Made by a program: the position numbers and the translations under genes. 64,000 nt of DNA from Bactericera cockerelli. Taxonomy: Eukaryota > Arthropoda > Insecta > Hemiptera > Triozidae. Positions 13,034 through 25,543 of this stretch are shown here, piece by piece. How positions within the stretch are numbered: position 1 is the stretch's first letter; every line of letters begins with the position of its first letter. The stretch spans positions 12,344,009-12,408,008 of the forward strand of contig CM044955.1 of the NCBI GenBank assembly GCA_024516035.1. The letters run 5' to 3'. The notes under the pieces were generated by a model. It searched no databases. It was not told the origin of the DNA and worked only from the letters and a program-made list of their open reading frames with translations.

Positions 13034-15364
13034 GGCAAATGTATGCTGTTTCCTATGCAGAAGGGGTGCTTCAGTTCTCGAACAGAGTTCGTTTCCTACT
13101 TTCTAAATCTATGCAGGAAAGCACATCGAGGATTTGTAGGTCTGATCTCCGAGCCGCCCTGGAGTATGATTATGAGTTACAAGAAACATCATCGCTTGTA
13201 ATTTTTTATGTTTTCTTTTCTTTCTATCTCCCAAAGTAAAAAATTGCCGTCTCCCCCTCCGAGTCTAACAGTTACGTTTATATTTTTATACTTTGTCAAC
13301 ACATGTGCCTTGCTTTCCCACTTAATTGTTTTCCTTTTCTTGCTTTCTTTATAATTTTTCAATGTTGATATTATTTTTTATGCCTTAAAAAAAAATTCGT
13401 TTGTTTGTAAAAGTAATAAAAATTCTCCTACCTACCGCGGAAAATGTGCCTTTGAAATAATTCGATGTTTGTATACATTTTTAAGAGTCGATTTCCTCCT
13501 CTCTTGACGTGTCACAAATCACCAATACAGGGGTATTTTCAAAATTTCCAATTTCTAGCATGGGGATGAAAGTGATTATCTCTCCTTTAAAATTTGAATT
13601 CAAATAAAGCAGCTAATTTTTATTCCAAAGATATCAAGTGTATAGATAATACCTAATACATAACAAACGTCAGCATATTCGATAATGCTACTTCAACTTT
13701 TTGTTTATGGGTAAGTTCCTGAAGTCATATTTTTTTTTATAACAAGGTTAATGTTACTTTCGACAACAACTTATTAAAAAATCTTTTTGTTATTTTTATT
13801 TATTTATAAACAATTGGATCAAGCTTTATTGACATTTTTTTTACATACAATGAACATAATAATAAGTTATGAAATAAATATAAACAAAGCCTGATCAATT
13901 CTTGCTGAATTTATGTTTCAATACCACGACTATGTGGCCATATCTACATAGACTAATGTACATACATCAAATGTTAGCAAAATTCCATTTCATGTGTAGG
14001 GAGAGTTGAAACATTCAAAGTTGAAAGCATTCGTTGTGTGCCAAAAGATCAAAAGAAAAATATTGAAAATGTCAAACAATCAAAATAAAATGGGAATTTC
14101 ATTTATTAAACATTTCCAAAGTGGACAAAGGTCTACGTGTTGACCCAGGCAAGTGCCCCCCCCCCCCCTCCTCTCCAGTACACGCCACCCTCTGCTTTAC
14201 GGCTAAAAAGTATGAAAGTTTTGTTTTTTAATTTAATTTTACACGAATAAATTGTTTTATGTCCAATACAATCAGTCCGTGTTAAAACAATATGGAAGCA
14301 TATATGACCATTTTACGAGTATTTTCTGGATTCTAACCTCCCTTGTATGTCTGCATGAATATTGAATAGGTGTGAGGTACGGGACTGAGAGAATGTGAAC
14401 ATTTTATAATGGAATGTTAAGATTTTACATTCTAAAAAAAGAATATGAAAAAAATTGAAATCGGAGCAAAAATTTTTTTTTTTTTACAGAAACGAAAAAG
14501 CTCTTTTTTGTACCTGTGAGGTAAGTATAATTATGTATATCAAATAAACTTATCACCTTTTGGCATACTACAAGTATCATTATCATTCCTACTAGTGAAG
14601 CATATAATGTTGTAATAACATGCCATACCTATGATATGAAAACACAAGTTTGGTTGTATGCATTGCATGTAATGATTTGATCAAATATCATAAAGTTGCA
14701 TTAATTTTCAGGAAGTAGATAATTATGCCCAATAAATTTCTCTGGAAGGAAAATTCAAAGCATTAAAAAATAATATAAAAACGGCGCGCGGTGTGCACAC
14801 AAATGAACTGTCTTAAAACGACCTAAGAATATTATGATGTTAAAAGCTTTTGCCCATTAAAAATTCACACTAAGTTACATTTGTAGAAATGTAATTTTTG
14901 GTCTGCCTTTAATGAAAAGAAGAAAATGCTCTCAGCTTGGAAAACATTAAAATATTTAAATGTTGTGTTGAATTTTTTATTCTATTACGAATAATTTGGT
15001 TATTATAATGTATATTTTATTTTCTAACTGCTCAAATTCAACATTTTTTAAAGGGGAAGAAAATAAGAGATGAAGATGAGGAATATACTTTGTGATGAGG
15101 AAAATTTACTGCAATTATATGGAACGTGTCGACTTGCATTATGGAGTAAAGGTTTATTATTTGTACTAATTGTAAATGATGAATATTGTGATCTTCTTTA
15201 GAGAGTGAATACACAAATCAAAAAACTAGTACATAAGATTTGCATAAAATAATTTTCAAATGAATCATAGTCATTAATGAGAAATTTTAGCATCTTAACA
15301 TATGTAAAAATGAATCACAAGATAAAAGAGACTTAAAGTAGGAGAATACTTCACTTCCTTTTTT

Positions 15365-15430
15365 AAATACACCGCTAGACTCGAACCTAAGTCTCTAGAC
15401 ACGAAATCTACCGCTCGAATAAGTTCATCT
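15365..15430 (-). repeat. Degenerate tRNA-like SINE head
   Basis: On the minus strand a B-box-like GGTTCGAGTC segment (+ strand 'gactcgaacc', 15379-15388) occurs in a tRNA-like setting. It belongs to the loose group of relics also seen at 16915, 36265, 40495, 41655 and 48288. Too diverged for a cloverleaf. Confidence 0.35.
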
Positions 15431-16914
15431 TGTTTAGTAGGTATCGCCTGTATAGAGTCAAAGTCAAAAGATATCTTGTGATTTCCTACCTACTGAGATC
15501 TCAATCTATTTGATCATCCCTTAATACCTATCCAATACTAAGCTCCGATATTCTCATTTTCCTGATCTCAGAACTCCACAGAAGATAAAGTCCATAATCC
15601 TTGAATTTTAAGTCTTCGGAGAGCAAAAGAAAAGGCCATTCCGGGGAACTTGTATTTCTTTTGTGGAATTAAGTTTGCTCTTTTCTTTTGAAATAAATAT
15701 GTGATCCATTATCCTTTGAAATTACATTCTAAGAGATAATAATACACTGGGCTATAACAAAAAGAGGAGGGGGGCGAGCTTTTTGGTTTTCAATTTCGTA
15801 TTCAAAGATAATAAATAATAATATATGCTTCAGATAAAACCTCTTCTTATTTTACAATGTATTTATATTTTTACATTATTTTACCACAAAGTTGCTTTTA
15901 TTGTAGCTATCTTTGCATTGTTAGAATATATAAATTTATTGCTTTCTATATGGTAGTGACTCTCCTTTGAATATAAAACAATTTTTTGCTGGTCTACGCC
16001 GAAAAGGTAATAAAAAGAGAAGAGAATTCACACACCTACAAAGTAAGCAAAGCAGGAGACGCATTTTAGCTATTTGACACACTGGACATGGTCTCTTAGA
16101 TAAAAGGAATAAGAACAAAATGATCAATAACATTTAGGTATAATACACGTACATTATAATACATATCATGAATGAAAAGACAACTTTAATGCATATCCCA
16201 AAATAAATATCACAAACGAGAATCCGTTTAGAGGTTCTCAGGAAACCAAAACTAAAATTAGCAAACAATTCAATGCCACCGATATCCATGTCAACCTATG
16301 AAAACTGATTGAGCTGGTATTTGTACAAAACATCAAAGAAAATTGAACATGTGTAATCTATGGACGTACCTATGTAGTATATTGTAGTACATATGTACAG
16401 GAGTAATATGTATACTGATGTAGTTCTATACGAATATGAAAATCGGTAGAAACTAAACCCCGTTATTGAATGAAATAGTTTCCATGTTTGACATTGGCAA
16501 GGCATGTCAAGCTTCATCAAAGCATATTTGCAATTCTTTGCAAATGTATACAGGGTTCTTGGAATATTTAATTAATTTCACATGAAACAGTCAGATTATT
16601 CATTTCTATTCATGGATTTTAGGCTACAACCTCTGAAAATTCAGTCACCTCTCTTGTTAGACTCTCGAGTCCTATAGTTGCCAGGATCGAGTTCAATGTA
16701 GATGAGAAAAAAGCTGTAAGACGTGAAGTCGAAATAACAAATTGGCAAACATTTTTTTTATATATACATAATATATAATCAAATATAATCTATATACATA
16801 TACTGTATAATAGTTAGGTAAAACCAGAGAAAAGTTATTAAAGTTATCATATTTATGCTAATCACGATCTGCAATCATATTAACTCAGAATAGCTTTATA
16901 CTATCTCTTTGCCA

Positions 16915-16990
16915 TAATGGGGACTCGAACTATCGACCTCAAGTTACAAGACCACCACTTTATCCATCGAGATATACTGAGGTCGGTAGG
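16915..16990 (-). repeat. tRNA-like SINE head relic
   Basis: Minus-strand reading gives CCGACCTCAGTATATCTCGATGG... followed by ...TAGTTCGAGTCCCC, i.e. an A-box-like and a B-box-like block about 45 bases apart, as in tRNA-derived SINEs. The anticodon stem is not convincing, so it is not called as a tRNA gene. Confidence 0.5.
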
Positions 16991-17563
16991 TAAAATTAAA
17001 ACGTATTTTGCTAATCTGTTTTCCATTAGTGGTCAGTAAAATGCATTAAAATATTTACACACTGAATAGTGTATAGTATACCTAAGGTTGAAAATAGTAG
17101 AACCCACGTTTATTATAGGTTGCTGAATTTATGTTTTTCAATATTGGAACTACAACTCTAGTAACTGGATAAGTATAAAGTATTACACATACAAGAGTAC
17201 ATCTAGTATAATGGGCATTATTATTGTAATAGATACATTAAAATTATTTTTTAATAGATAACCATCAAATAATTATGACATTTTCAAGGAAATTATTATA
17301 CCTGTCCATCGAGGCATAATACAACTTGACAGCTAAATCAAATAAAATTAATTGTATATTTTAAATTCTCTAAGCATGGCTAAAAACTTGTTAGTAATTT
17401 TGCATCAAATGCCAGCGAGACAAACATTAATTGCACATATTTATTGCTTACCAATGCCTGGATGAATATCGATAACAAGACGTGTTAATAAACCTGCTTC
17501 ATAATTAAAATAGGTAACTAACTATAGTTACGCAGTTACCTAATTCAACATTTCGTGTATTTA

Positions 17564-17591
17564 GCGCATCCACTGAATTTAGTGGATGCGC
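17564..17591. repeat. Perfect 11 bp hairpin, GCGCATCCACT arms
   Basis: GCGCATCCACT (17564-17574), a 6 base loop, then the exact reverse complement (17581-17591). It is GC-rich in an AT-rich intron. No paired element ends were recognised around it. Confidence 0.8.
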
Positions 17592-18233
17592 GAACATTTC
17601 GTCTCGATCTACATACATCTAAAGATGTAGGTTTTTTTGATATGATATAATACATGTCATTTTATGCAGTTAACAGTAATACACTCTCATAAATCGAACC
17701 TTAAATACATTCACATTCACAGTAAAATTATATAAGCATACATATTATACTTTTTTGAAAGCAGGAGAAGGTACCAAGACAGAATCAAACAAGACAATGA
17801 CAGCTCAAATTACCAACTAACCGACTTATTTTTTGGTATTTTTTTTTTTTTAAGGTGTGCCTTGGAACCGCTTTCGCATTGATTCAGGGCACCTTACCTT
17901 TACATCCATGCCATTTACCTTTACCTATTTACATACAACTATCCCACTAAAAAATATGTTCAACCAATAAAATTTAGGCTGGCTTATCCATAAAATGAAT
18001 ACATAAGGTTATGTATAGCTCATGTTGAACAAAACTGATTCGATGGACGAACGGAAACTAAGGTACTAATATCTAATATCGCTTGAACATTACGAGCAGA
18101 AAATAAAACGTTTTCGAAACACTATTAACAATATTAAATATCTGTGGAAAAGAAAGTTGGGAGGGGTGGATAATACCAGTGTCGCATAAATGAAGAATTC
18201 GAGTTCGTAAACATGTTCAAATTTTCAATGTTT

Positions 18234-18239
<6 letters not shown>

Positions 18240-18268
<29 letters not shown>
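18240..18268 (+). repeat. Poly-A run
   Basis: About 28 A residues, possibly a retroelement tail, but no recognisable body lies 5' of it. Confidence 0.8.
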
Positions 18269-18270
<2 letters not shown>

Positions 18271-18333
18271 GAACAAAAATAGTCTTCTAAAAATAATAAG
18301 AAAAATCAGAAGAATAAATTCATAGTTTCAAAC

Positions 18334-18462
18334 TGAGATTATCAAGATATACTTTTATACACATTGTTGATTAATGTGAGATTATCAAGATATACTTTTA
18401 TACACATTGTTGATTAATGTGAGATTATCAATATATACTTTTATAGACATTGTTGAAAGCCT
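18334..18462 (+). repeat. Three-copy tandem repeat, 43 bp period
   Basis: TGAGATTATCAAGATATACT begins at 18334, 18377 and 18420 (third copy with small changes). The first two units are nearly identical, indicating recent tandem duplication. It is non-coding. Confidence 0.9.
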
Positions 18463-19692
18463 CCCAAAAAAACGAGACACTTAATGAGCGAGTATATTAG
18501 TAGACACGGTGACTTCTTTTGCTACAGAAATGGAAAACGCGATACAAGAAGTGATCACATAGACTTATATAGACAATCTACATTCGGTAAAGGAGCAAGC
18601 CACAGACATTGCAACATACGATCAAAAATACCAATGTGGGAAACATCTCCAAGACACGGCACTGAACTAAAAGACAACCACATTGAAGACAACATAAAAA
18701 ACAACAAAGTCAACCTCAAAAAGAGGGGCTAAGAAGAAGATAAATGGGAAAGAAAACCTGGCTACCATTGAAGGAGACGTCCACACTAGTGTCAACAAAC
18801 GCAAGAGTGATGAAGTTGTCAGGGCGATGGAAGAAAAATGGGTTTTCAATTGAAATTCAATATGAAATACTAGCACATATGTATGGAAGTTCGATTAGCC
18901 CTGGGCGTCTGGTGAACAACAGACATGAAGGGAGACTCGTTACGTAAGACATGTTGTGTGTTGGTGAGTGTGGTTTGGTGGCAATGATCAGATTTGAAGG
19001 TAAGTTTCTGATGTGGTGGCAACATTTTAAGCCCATCTCCTCAGATAAGCTGGATTTATATAGTTTAATAAATAGTTTTGGATTTCTTCGATTTAACCTT
19101 TCCATGATGACTGTCAAACTCGAGATACATAATAAAATAGACCTAGTTCCTCAGGATAGGTTTTCTTTAAGCTTTTCTAAACCGAAAATTATTGTGCCTC
19201 TCACTATTTCTCTCGTGTTCATTTATGTTCAGAAAAATGTCCCAACGATAAAAAAAAAAAAAATCTTACTCATAAAGATAAGCCAGAGTAGGTAGGGCAA
19301 GATGTTTCAATATGTGGAAAAGAACATGATATCTAACTTTCACTTGATGAGTAAAAAAATGTCTCTTGAAAACCACACATTTGTTACAAAAGAATAAAAA
19401 AAGAAGTAATTAGCTTTTGCAACATCTGCGGCCAAGCTTCTGTTGTTGATGAAGAAATGACCGAGTGTGTTGGTGTTTTTTGTGTTCAAAGAAATTCGAG
19501 TAAGAAACTCGAGGGATGACGAAGTGAACATTCTCTTTTATTAGTGTTTTATCTTCCTTTAACTGATAGTACTTAGTGGCTTGTTTTAGGTTTTCACAAC
19601 ATAAACATAAATTAAACTTGTGTGGATAACCAGTCACATTAGGGACCGAGTAAGAGCGAAAGAAGAATAAGTATATAATTAGTTTGACTTAC

Positions 19693-19752
19693 CTTTCTAG
19701 ATGTTTGACTATATCTTCATACGCCGCCCTACAGTTTTCCCATATGCCCGAT
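19693..19752 (-). CDS. dac: dachshund exon C (60 bp internal exon)
   Basis: On the minus strand a TTCTTGCAG acceptor precedes the exon (cag at 19755-19753) and a GTAAGT donor follows at 19692. The exon supplies one base to complete an Arg codon begun in exon B (CG|A), then 19 codons reading S-G-I-W-E-N-C-R-A-A-Y-E-D-I-V-K-H-L-E, and ends with AG of the next codon (phase 2). From my knowledge of the family, this SGIWENCRAAYEDIVKHLE segment is a highly conserved block of insect Dachshund between DachBox-N and DachBox-C; I know of no other family with it. The phase fits exon B exactly. The next exon, expected to continue with R-L-R-E-E-R-like sequence, is not in the window. Dac is a nuclear transcription cofactor acting with Eyes absent and Sine oculis in eye and leg development. 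No lesion is visible in this exon. Confidence 0.93.
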
Positions 19753-22700
19753 CTGCAAGAAAAATACAACACTTCGTTAGTATTCGTAAACATAGGATTT
19801 TTAAAGCCATACTTAAAATTGTGTCCATATACAAATATCATTTGTTGTAAAATGATTGATATGAATATTAATCATCAAGATTCCTGTTGGTACATCATGA
19901 TTCTTATTTAAATTTTACCATGAGGTACGATGAAATAATATTTCAAAATTTAATATCAGGATGAGATAAAAATGACGGATGGGGACAGTCATTTTTCTTT
20001 GGGGGGAAAAAAGAGAGATTAATAATTGAAAAGATAAACAAAACAATAAAAGAAGAAGAGTCTCAAACATTGAAACCTGAAGAAAAAATGCAACGGAATT
20101 AGGGATTTCTCCCTCCAAGAGAACCAAAGTTAATTTTATAAGCCAGCAGCAAAGGGACAAAACGAAGACGGATGAAGAATATAATGGTGGAGAAAAAAAA
20201 GAAAGAAATATTAATGAAAAATATAAACATAATAAAGATTTCAATAATTAGGAAAATGAAAACAACAAGGGAAAGAGAGATACTGAATCATATTGAAATT
20301 GAAACTGCTGTTAATAAAGAACATGAAGAGAAGAGAAAATTGTACAAAGAATTAAGCATGGAGCATCTTCTAGCCTGAGGACAGACTCTGTACGAGAGTT
20401 CCAGCAGATTTTCAAAAGAGATTTTGGTTAACTTTTAAAACAGATGTAAAGGCAAAAAATGTGCGCAAATGATACTTGATTTACAATCAATATCTTACTT
20501 AGGTAGTGTCTTACCATAAAAATATCCTAAAATAATTGCTTTAAATTTTTATAATTGTTGCAATTAAAATGATAAACATTCCTCCAATATTAATAAAATA
20601 TAAAAAATACAATTCAATACAATAACTCCTCTTTAATTCCAAGTGCCACAAATGTTGGTATGATAAAACGTCTGCTACCTGAAAGCGTCGTCTAGCTTAC
20701 AAGGTAACAACATTATTCATGCAAGAACTGAAGAGTCAGCTGATATTGCTACAAGTTAAGCAGTGGCCTGTATTGATAAAAAATGCCATAGTCTCCCAGG
20801 CTCTTTTTCTTTTTATGATTAATAATTTTCTTTTCAAAGACTCGGGAAAAAATCTGGGGAGGGACTGATTTATTAACAGAAATTATAATAAGCTAGTTTA
20901 CTTAAGGACATGAATGAAATATTCATGGAATGAACAAGCAAGTTCATAATATGATAGCTGCTGATAGTTTGAGAAGATGCAATATTTGGAACACAGAAAA
21001 CTTTCAAATAGTTATGATTAAAGTAGGTATTTTGGCTTTCATCTATAGTACATTTAATTTACAGGAGTAAATTAAATATAACTAGTGATCCCAAAAGCTT
21101 TCAATGTCCTTAGAAAATTCCTATGCTTGGATAAAAGGAATACACCTATGTGTCAGTGATTCAACTAGAAAATTAGTTAACACTAAAACAACAAGTTATA
21201 AGGCAGCTTTGAAATGAAAGAAAGAAGAAAGAAATACAACTAACCAATCCAAAATGTTCAAGACAGGTGTACACATGGTTAACTTCAGAAATGAACTGCT
21301 AGTTAAACATCTAGCAAGGAAAGTCAATAGACAAGACTCTACTGTTGAAACTATTAGAGCTTTGCACAGTATTATTTACTTTTCCTGTAGACTACACGAA
21401 CTTTGTACAGAAAGTTAAGTACACAAGGGATGACTGCTGGAAATTGTACAGGGTTAGATACAAGGTTTCTTAGATTCAGTAAAATGGATACATCATGATC
21501 TAATTGTGCAACTGTTTTCTTTTTATTTGGCAGTGCGAAGATCAATGTTATGTTTCATAAATGGGTACTCATAACTCTCATAAGTCATAAAATAAAATTC
21601 ACAATATAAACATCGATACTTTTCAACCATCACTGTAGCAGGTTGACGATTTATGTAATATGAGAATTATTCTTAAAGGACACAATGGAACAAATCAAGG
21701 ATAGGTATTACTGATTCCAAGCTAAAGTATTTTGAGCTAACAAAAAATAGGAACTATCAAATGTTTTTCCAGCAAATCGCAATATTCTATTCATTATCTC
21801 ACCCTATTTTACTGCAACTTACATCGAGACAGTGTTTCAATACGTGTGCATTAAGTCAAGTTGCAGTTGAAAACAACAAACATGCAATATATGCAAAGTG
21901 AGAAACTTCACTAGGGAGAGAGGTTAAATAACTAGTAATGAACTTGCAATAGAGAGAGGCCAAAGAAAAGCTCCAAAGTGAAAAACTTTAAATCACAAGG
22001 AAGGATAAAGACTAGACTGCTGTACTGTTGAATAAGTGAGAAGCCTTAGAACAATAAACATGGAAACAACTTGGAAACGTAAATAGACAGCATGTACAAC
22101 TCATTACGACCTGGTAGTACTGAGAGGTCAGTTTTGGATAAAAAATCATTTGCTCAAATTTCCAACTGTTTTCCAGTCTTTCTCTAAATTTTTCACAGCT
22201 TTTTAAGCCATTCTACAAGCACACCTACCAGTCTCGTCAGTTTTATCATGTGCTTGATTAAAAAAGATAAATTAATAATTTTTTAAGTATTAAAAAAAAT
22301 ACAATACTTTCCTCATTATAGGATAAGGAAAGTGAAAACAAAAATAGTACATGGAAAGAAATCAATGACTTGTAAAGTCCGAACAATACTTTCAGGTGAA
22401 AAGTAGAAAGTGGACTATCCCAAGTTTTTCAAATACATATAATGAAGAAACAAAAAATGTAAAAGGACATGAGAAGGTCTTAAAATCAACTTGAAAAAAT
22501 ACACGAAGAGCAAAATAAAATTGTTTCGTTCTCTTAAGAAGCCTTGAAAATATAATCACCAAATGCTCAAAAAAAAAAAGGGGGAAACAAGGTAAATTAA
22601 ATTATTAATTACGATATTTAGCCTGATAGAAAAAAAAAATTAATTAAAAAGAAGTAAGACTTAATAGTGGAAAATTTTGTGAGCGAAGACCCTTGCACAG

Positions 22701-23710
22701 TTTTAGAAAGAAAAACGCCTCTGCAAGACTCGAAATTTTGAAATTTTATAAAAAAACCGAAGAAATGTAGAATAATATGTATTGCTTATTGATTGATGGA
22801 TATGCTAAAAGTGATATTTATATTTTGCATAGACAGTCGAATAATACTTGACACAACTACTTTTCATAATTCTGTATTTCTGTGGAACCGATTCCACTTT
22901 TCTTCATCATTAGATATGTGAAAACTTTCTCCTTTCCATCCTAATTCTAATAAGGACTAAAAACTTAGTAGATTTTGTGTTTCAATTTACTGTCCTTCAA
23001 CGGGAGTTATGGTTATTCGGTCCGAGGATACATCTTCTGACATACAGACTACTCCCTAGACAAGTTGAACTACTCTCTACATACAGTCCCTGCCATCCCT
23101 CAGACAGAGTGTAGGCTAATGAAGAGACCAACACAACGAAAGCTTCTCGAGTGATGCAAATTAAATATTTCATAGAAAGAAAAAAAATATCAGCGAAATT
23201 GCAGAAGGCCTTTCGAAATAAATCCCTTCTAATTAGGCTCTCAAGATGTTCGATTTCAAGCATAGACGCTTCATTAGGAAAGAAAATTACGAGAGAGAGA
23301 GAGGTCTTTATTATTCCTGCAACTCACATAGACATATTCTTGCGAAAAAATAACTTGAAAAACTTGCAGTTCTTCAAAGATTCGTAGTTTTTTTTTTATT
23401 ATCAATTATGTACATTGCAAAGGACATCTAGAGACTGTTGTTTGTGAGGTTCAATTCACACACAAACACATTGGAATAAACTCACTTATCGAAGTTCACA
23501 TTTGAAATATACTATGATGTAAAAAGGAAAAAAAAAGATAATTATAAATTAATATACATTGAAAGAGGACAAATGCTTGATAAAAAAAAAAAAAAAAAAA
23601 TGTGGTCCGACACATACATTTTTGCACAAAAGGACGACCACATTAACTTACCCATTTCATATAAACAAAAATCTTTGTGAATATGTGTCATGAAATAACC
23701 AAAGTACTTG

Positions 23711-23742
<32 letters not shown>

Positions 23743-24006
23743 TGAAATATGGCTGAAATAACGGATGATCAAACTTCCGGAGAGACATAGATGTCAACTG
23801 TTTGTGCAACTATAAGGCCTTTCTCAATTAATCTAGAGGCTGATGTTTGTGAGGTTCAATTCACACGCAAACACATTGGTATAAACTCATTTTTTATCGA
23901 AGTTCACATTTTAAATATGTGAAAAATGGCTGAAATAACGGATGATCAAATAATCCTGAGTCATCTGCTCCACCAAACTGTTAGAAGCAAGGAAGTGTCC
24001 ACTCAC
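19753..24006 (-). other. dac: dac intron between exons B and C (4254 bp)
   Basis: Bounded by GTGAGT at the exon B end (24006-24001) and TTCTTGCAG before exon C. Mostly unique-looking AT-rich sequence. 19753-23425 shows no element I can name, apart from a few A-rich tracts. The part nearest exon B contains the duplicated block listed separately and two poly-A runs (23581-23599 and 23711-23740). Confidence 0.85.
23426..23953 (+). repeat. Scrambled direct duplication next to the exon B donor
   Basis: Block 1 (ATCTAGAG..TTTGTGAGGTTCAATTCACAC.., 23426-23512) recurs at 23831-23920. Block 2 (ATGGCTGAAATAACGGATGA) occurs at 23741-23775 and again at 23921-23953, directly joined to the second block 1. 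The first block pair is separated by about 230 bases containing two poly-A runs, so one explanation is a ~400 bp duplication followed by insertion between the blocks. The second copy ends about 50 bases from the exon B donor. Confidence 0.75.
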
Positions 24007-24226
24007 CGTGCCAGGGCCTCGATGTTGGGCAGACTGCCGTGGTGCTTGAGAAGGGCAGCGGCGTCGTGTCTACTCAGGCCGGAGTGAGGAGGGAGCACCC
24101 CGGGGGGTGTGCCCCCACTCTGCACCTGGTGGTTCATTTGCTGCAGGAATTGGAGCTGACTTAGTTGCGTGGGGGGATGGTGGTAGCCGTTCGCCAACAG
24201 CGGGGATTTTTCTAGTCTAGGAACGT
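24007..24226 (-). CDS. dac: dachshund exon B (220 bp internal exon)
   Basis: The minus-strand acceptor is CTGTTCCTCCTCCTGTGTTCTCAG, of which the last bases ..TTCTCAG abut 24226, and the donor is CG|GTGAGT at 24006. The exon supplies two bases to finish an Asp codon started in exon A (G|AC), then 72 codons opening V-P-R-L-E-K-S-P-L-L-A-N-G-Y-H-H and closing S-L-P-N-I-E-A-L-A, and leaves CG for the Arg completed by exon C. The composition (Gln, His, Pro and Leu rich, with Q-L-S-Q-L-Q-F-L-Q-Q-M-N-H) is the low-complexity linker expected between the two Dach boxes, and LPNIEALAR running into SGIWENC is the conserved insect Dac join. No in-frame stop. At about 60% GC it contrasts with the surrounding AT-rich intron. 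An internal ATG upstream of the acceptor is intronic and is not a start. Confidence 0.92.
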
Positions 24227-24479
24227 CTGAGAACACAGGAGGAGGAACAGAAAATAAATAACACTAAAATGATTTATTTATTTACACTTTATTAGGACAT
24301 CTATATCTATAAAAGAAAGCTGTCTGTATGTATGTGTGTGTGTGTGTATGTATGTATGTTCTTTATACAAATCCACACCGTTTGACCGAGAAACCTGAAA
24401 TTTTGCACATAGGTCCGCTTGGATCAGGAAATTCTTCTAGGCTAGATTATATCTCCCTGAGGTTAAGCTACAATGAGTA

Positions 24480-24910
24480 AGGATAAAAATGGATAGGTGA
24501 CGCAAAAAAAATGCACGTTTTTTGACATAAATGACATTTTTTCTCGAAATTTGTCGCGACGACCTATCAACTCAAAGCGAGAAAGTTTTAGGCAAGGGCT
24601 TGAGCTTTCAATTGACATATCGATCGCGAATTTCTGATGAGCCGTTCTTGAGCTACGCCGGGTAAGGTAAAAAAATGGATGGGTAACATGTAAAATATTC
24701 ACGTTTTTTGACCTAAATGACATTTTTTCTCGAAATTTGAAGTGACGACCTATCAACTCAGAGCGAGAAAGTTTTAGGCAAGGGTTTAGGCTTTCATTTG
24801 ACATATTGATCGCGAATTCTGATGAGCCATTCTTGAGCTACGCCGGGAAGGCCAGAAAATAGATGGGCGACAAAAAATATTCAGGTTTTTTTTCAAACCT
24901 AAATGACATT
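24480..24910 (+). repeat. 186 bp tandem repeat inside the Helitron (about 2.3 copies)
   Basis: AAATGACATTTTTTCTCGAA recurs at a spacing of 186 bases (24529, 24715), and a third partial copy begins near 24850 and is cut at 24905-24911 where the GT repeat takes over. Each unit contains GACCTATCAACTCA, AAAGTTTTAGGCAAGGG and GAGCTACGCCGGG. The abrupt replacement by GT repeat suggests microsatellite expansion within the third unit. Confidence 0.85.
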
Positions 24911-25038
24911 TTGTGTGTGTTGTGTGGTGTGTGTGTGTGGTGTGTGTGTGTGTGTATGTGGGTGTGTTGTTGTGTATGTGTGGTTGTGTGTGTGTTTTGG
25001 TGTGTGTGTGTGGTGTGTGTGTGTGGTGTGTGTTGTGT

Positions 25039-25076
<38 letters not shown>

Positions 25077-25173
25077 GTGTGTGTGTGTGTGTGTGTGGGG
25101 TGTGTGTGTGTGTGTGTGGTGTGTGTGTGTGGTGTGTGTGTGGTGTGTGTGTGTGTTGTGTGTGTGTGTGTGT

Positions 25174-25215
<42 letters not shown>

Positions 25216-25269
25216 GTGTGTGTGTGTGTGTGTGTGTTGGTGTGTGGGGTGTGTGTGTGGTGTGTGTGG

Positions 25270-25300
<31 letters not shown>

Positions 25301-25543
25301 TGTGTGTGTGTGTGGTGTGGGGTGTGTGTGTGTGTGTGTGTGGTGTGTGTGTGTGGTGTGTGGTGTGTGTGTGTGGTGGTGTGTGTGGTGTGGTATGTGT
25401 GTGTGTGTGGGTGTGTGCGTGTTGTGTGCGTGTGTGTGGGGTGTGTGTGGGTGTGTGTGCGTGTGTGTGGGTGTGTGTGGATGTGTGTGTGTGGATGTGT
25501 GTGTGTGGGTGGGTGTGTGTGTGCGTTGTGTGTGTTTGATGGG
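24911..25543 (+). repeat. GT-rich (CA on the gene strand) microsatellite, ~630 bp
   Basis: Long imperfect GT repeat with TGG and TTG interruptions. It yields open frames of more than 200 codons (Cys-Val rich on plus, Thr-His rich on minus) that are artefacts. In the dac pre-mRNA it would be a CA-rich tract about 690 nt upstream of the exon B acceptor. Confidence 0.97.

Larger units (their letters stand above)
1..19692 (-). other. dac: dac intron downstream of exon C (partial, continues past base 1)
   Basis: Exon C ends with a good GTAAGT donor at 19692 and no further dac exon was found between there and base 1, so this stretch is read as intron of more than 19.6 kb. I looked for the continuation of the SGIWENC segment and for the DachBox-C coiled-coil region on the minus strand and saw neither; a very short exon could be missed. 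Contents are mostly unremarkable AT-rich DNA (1-6417, 10557-12016, 13034-16910 and 18463-19692 hold little that I can name), plus the repeats listed separately: LINE relic, hAT element, Helitron, palindromes, homopolymers and a 43 bp tandem repeat. A TAAATAAATAAATA tail near 4490-4509 could mark another retroelement 3' end. Confidence 0.7.
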
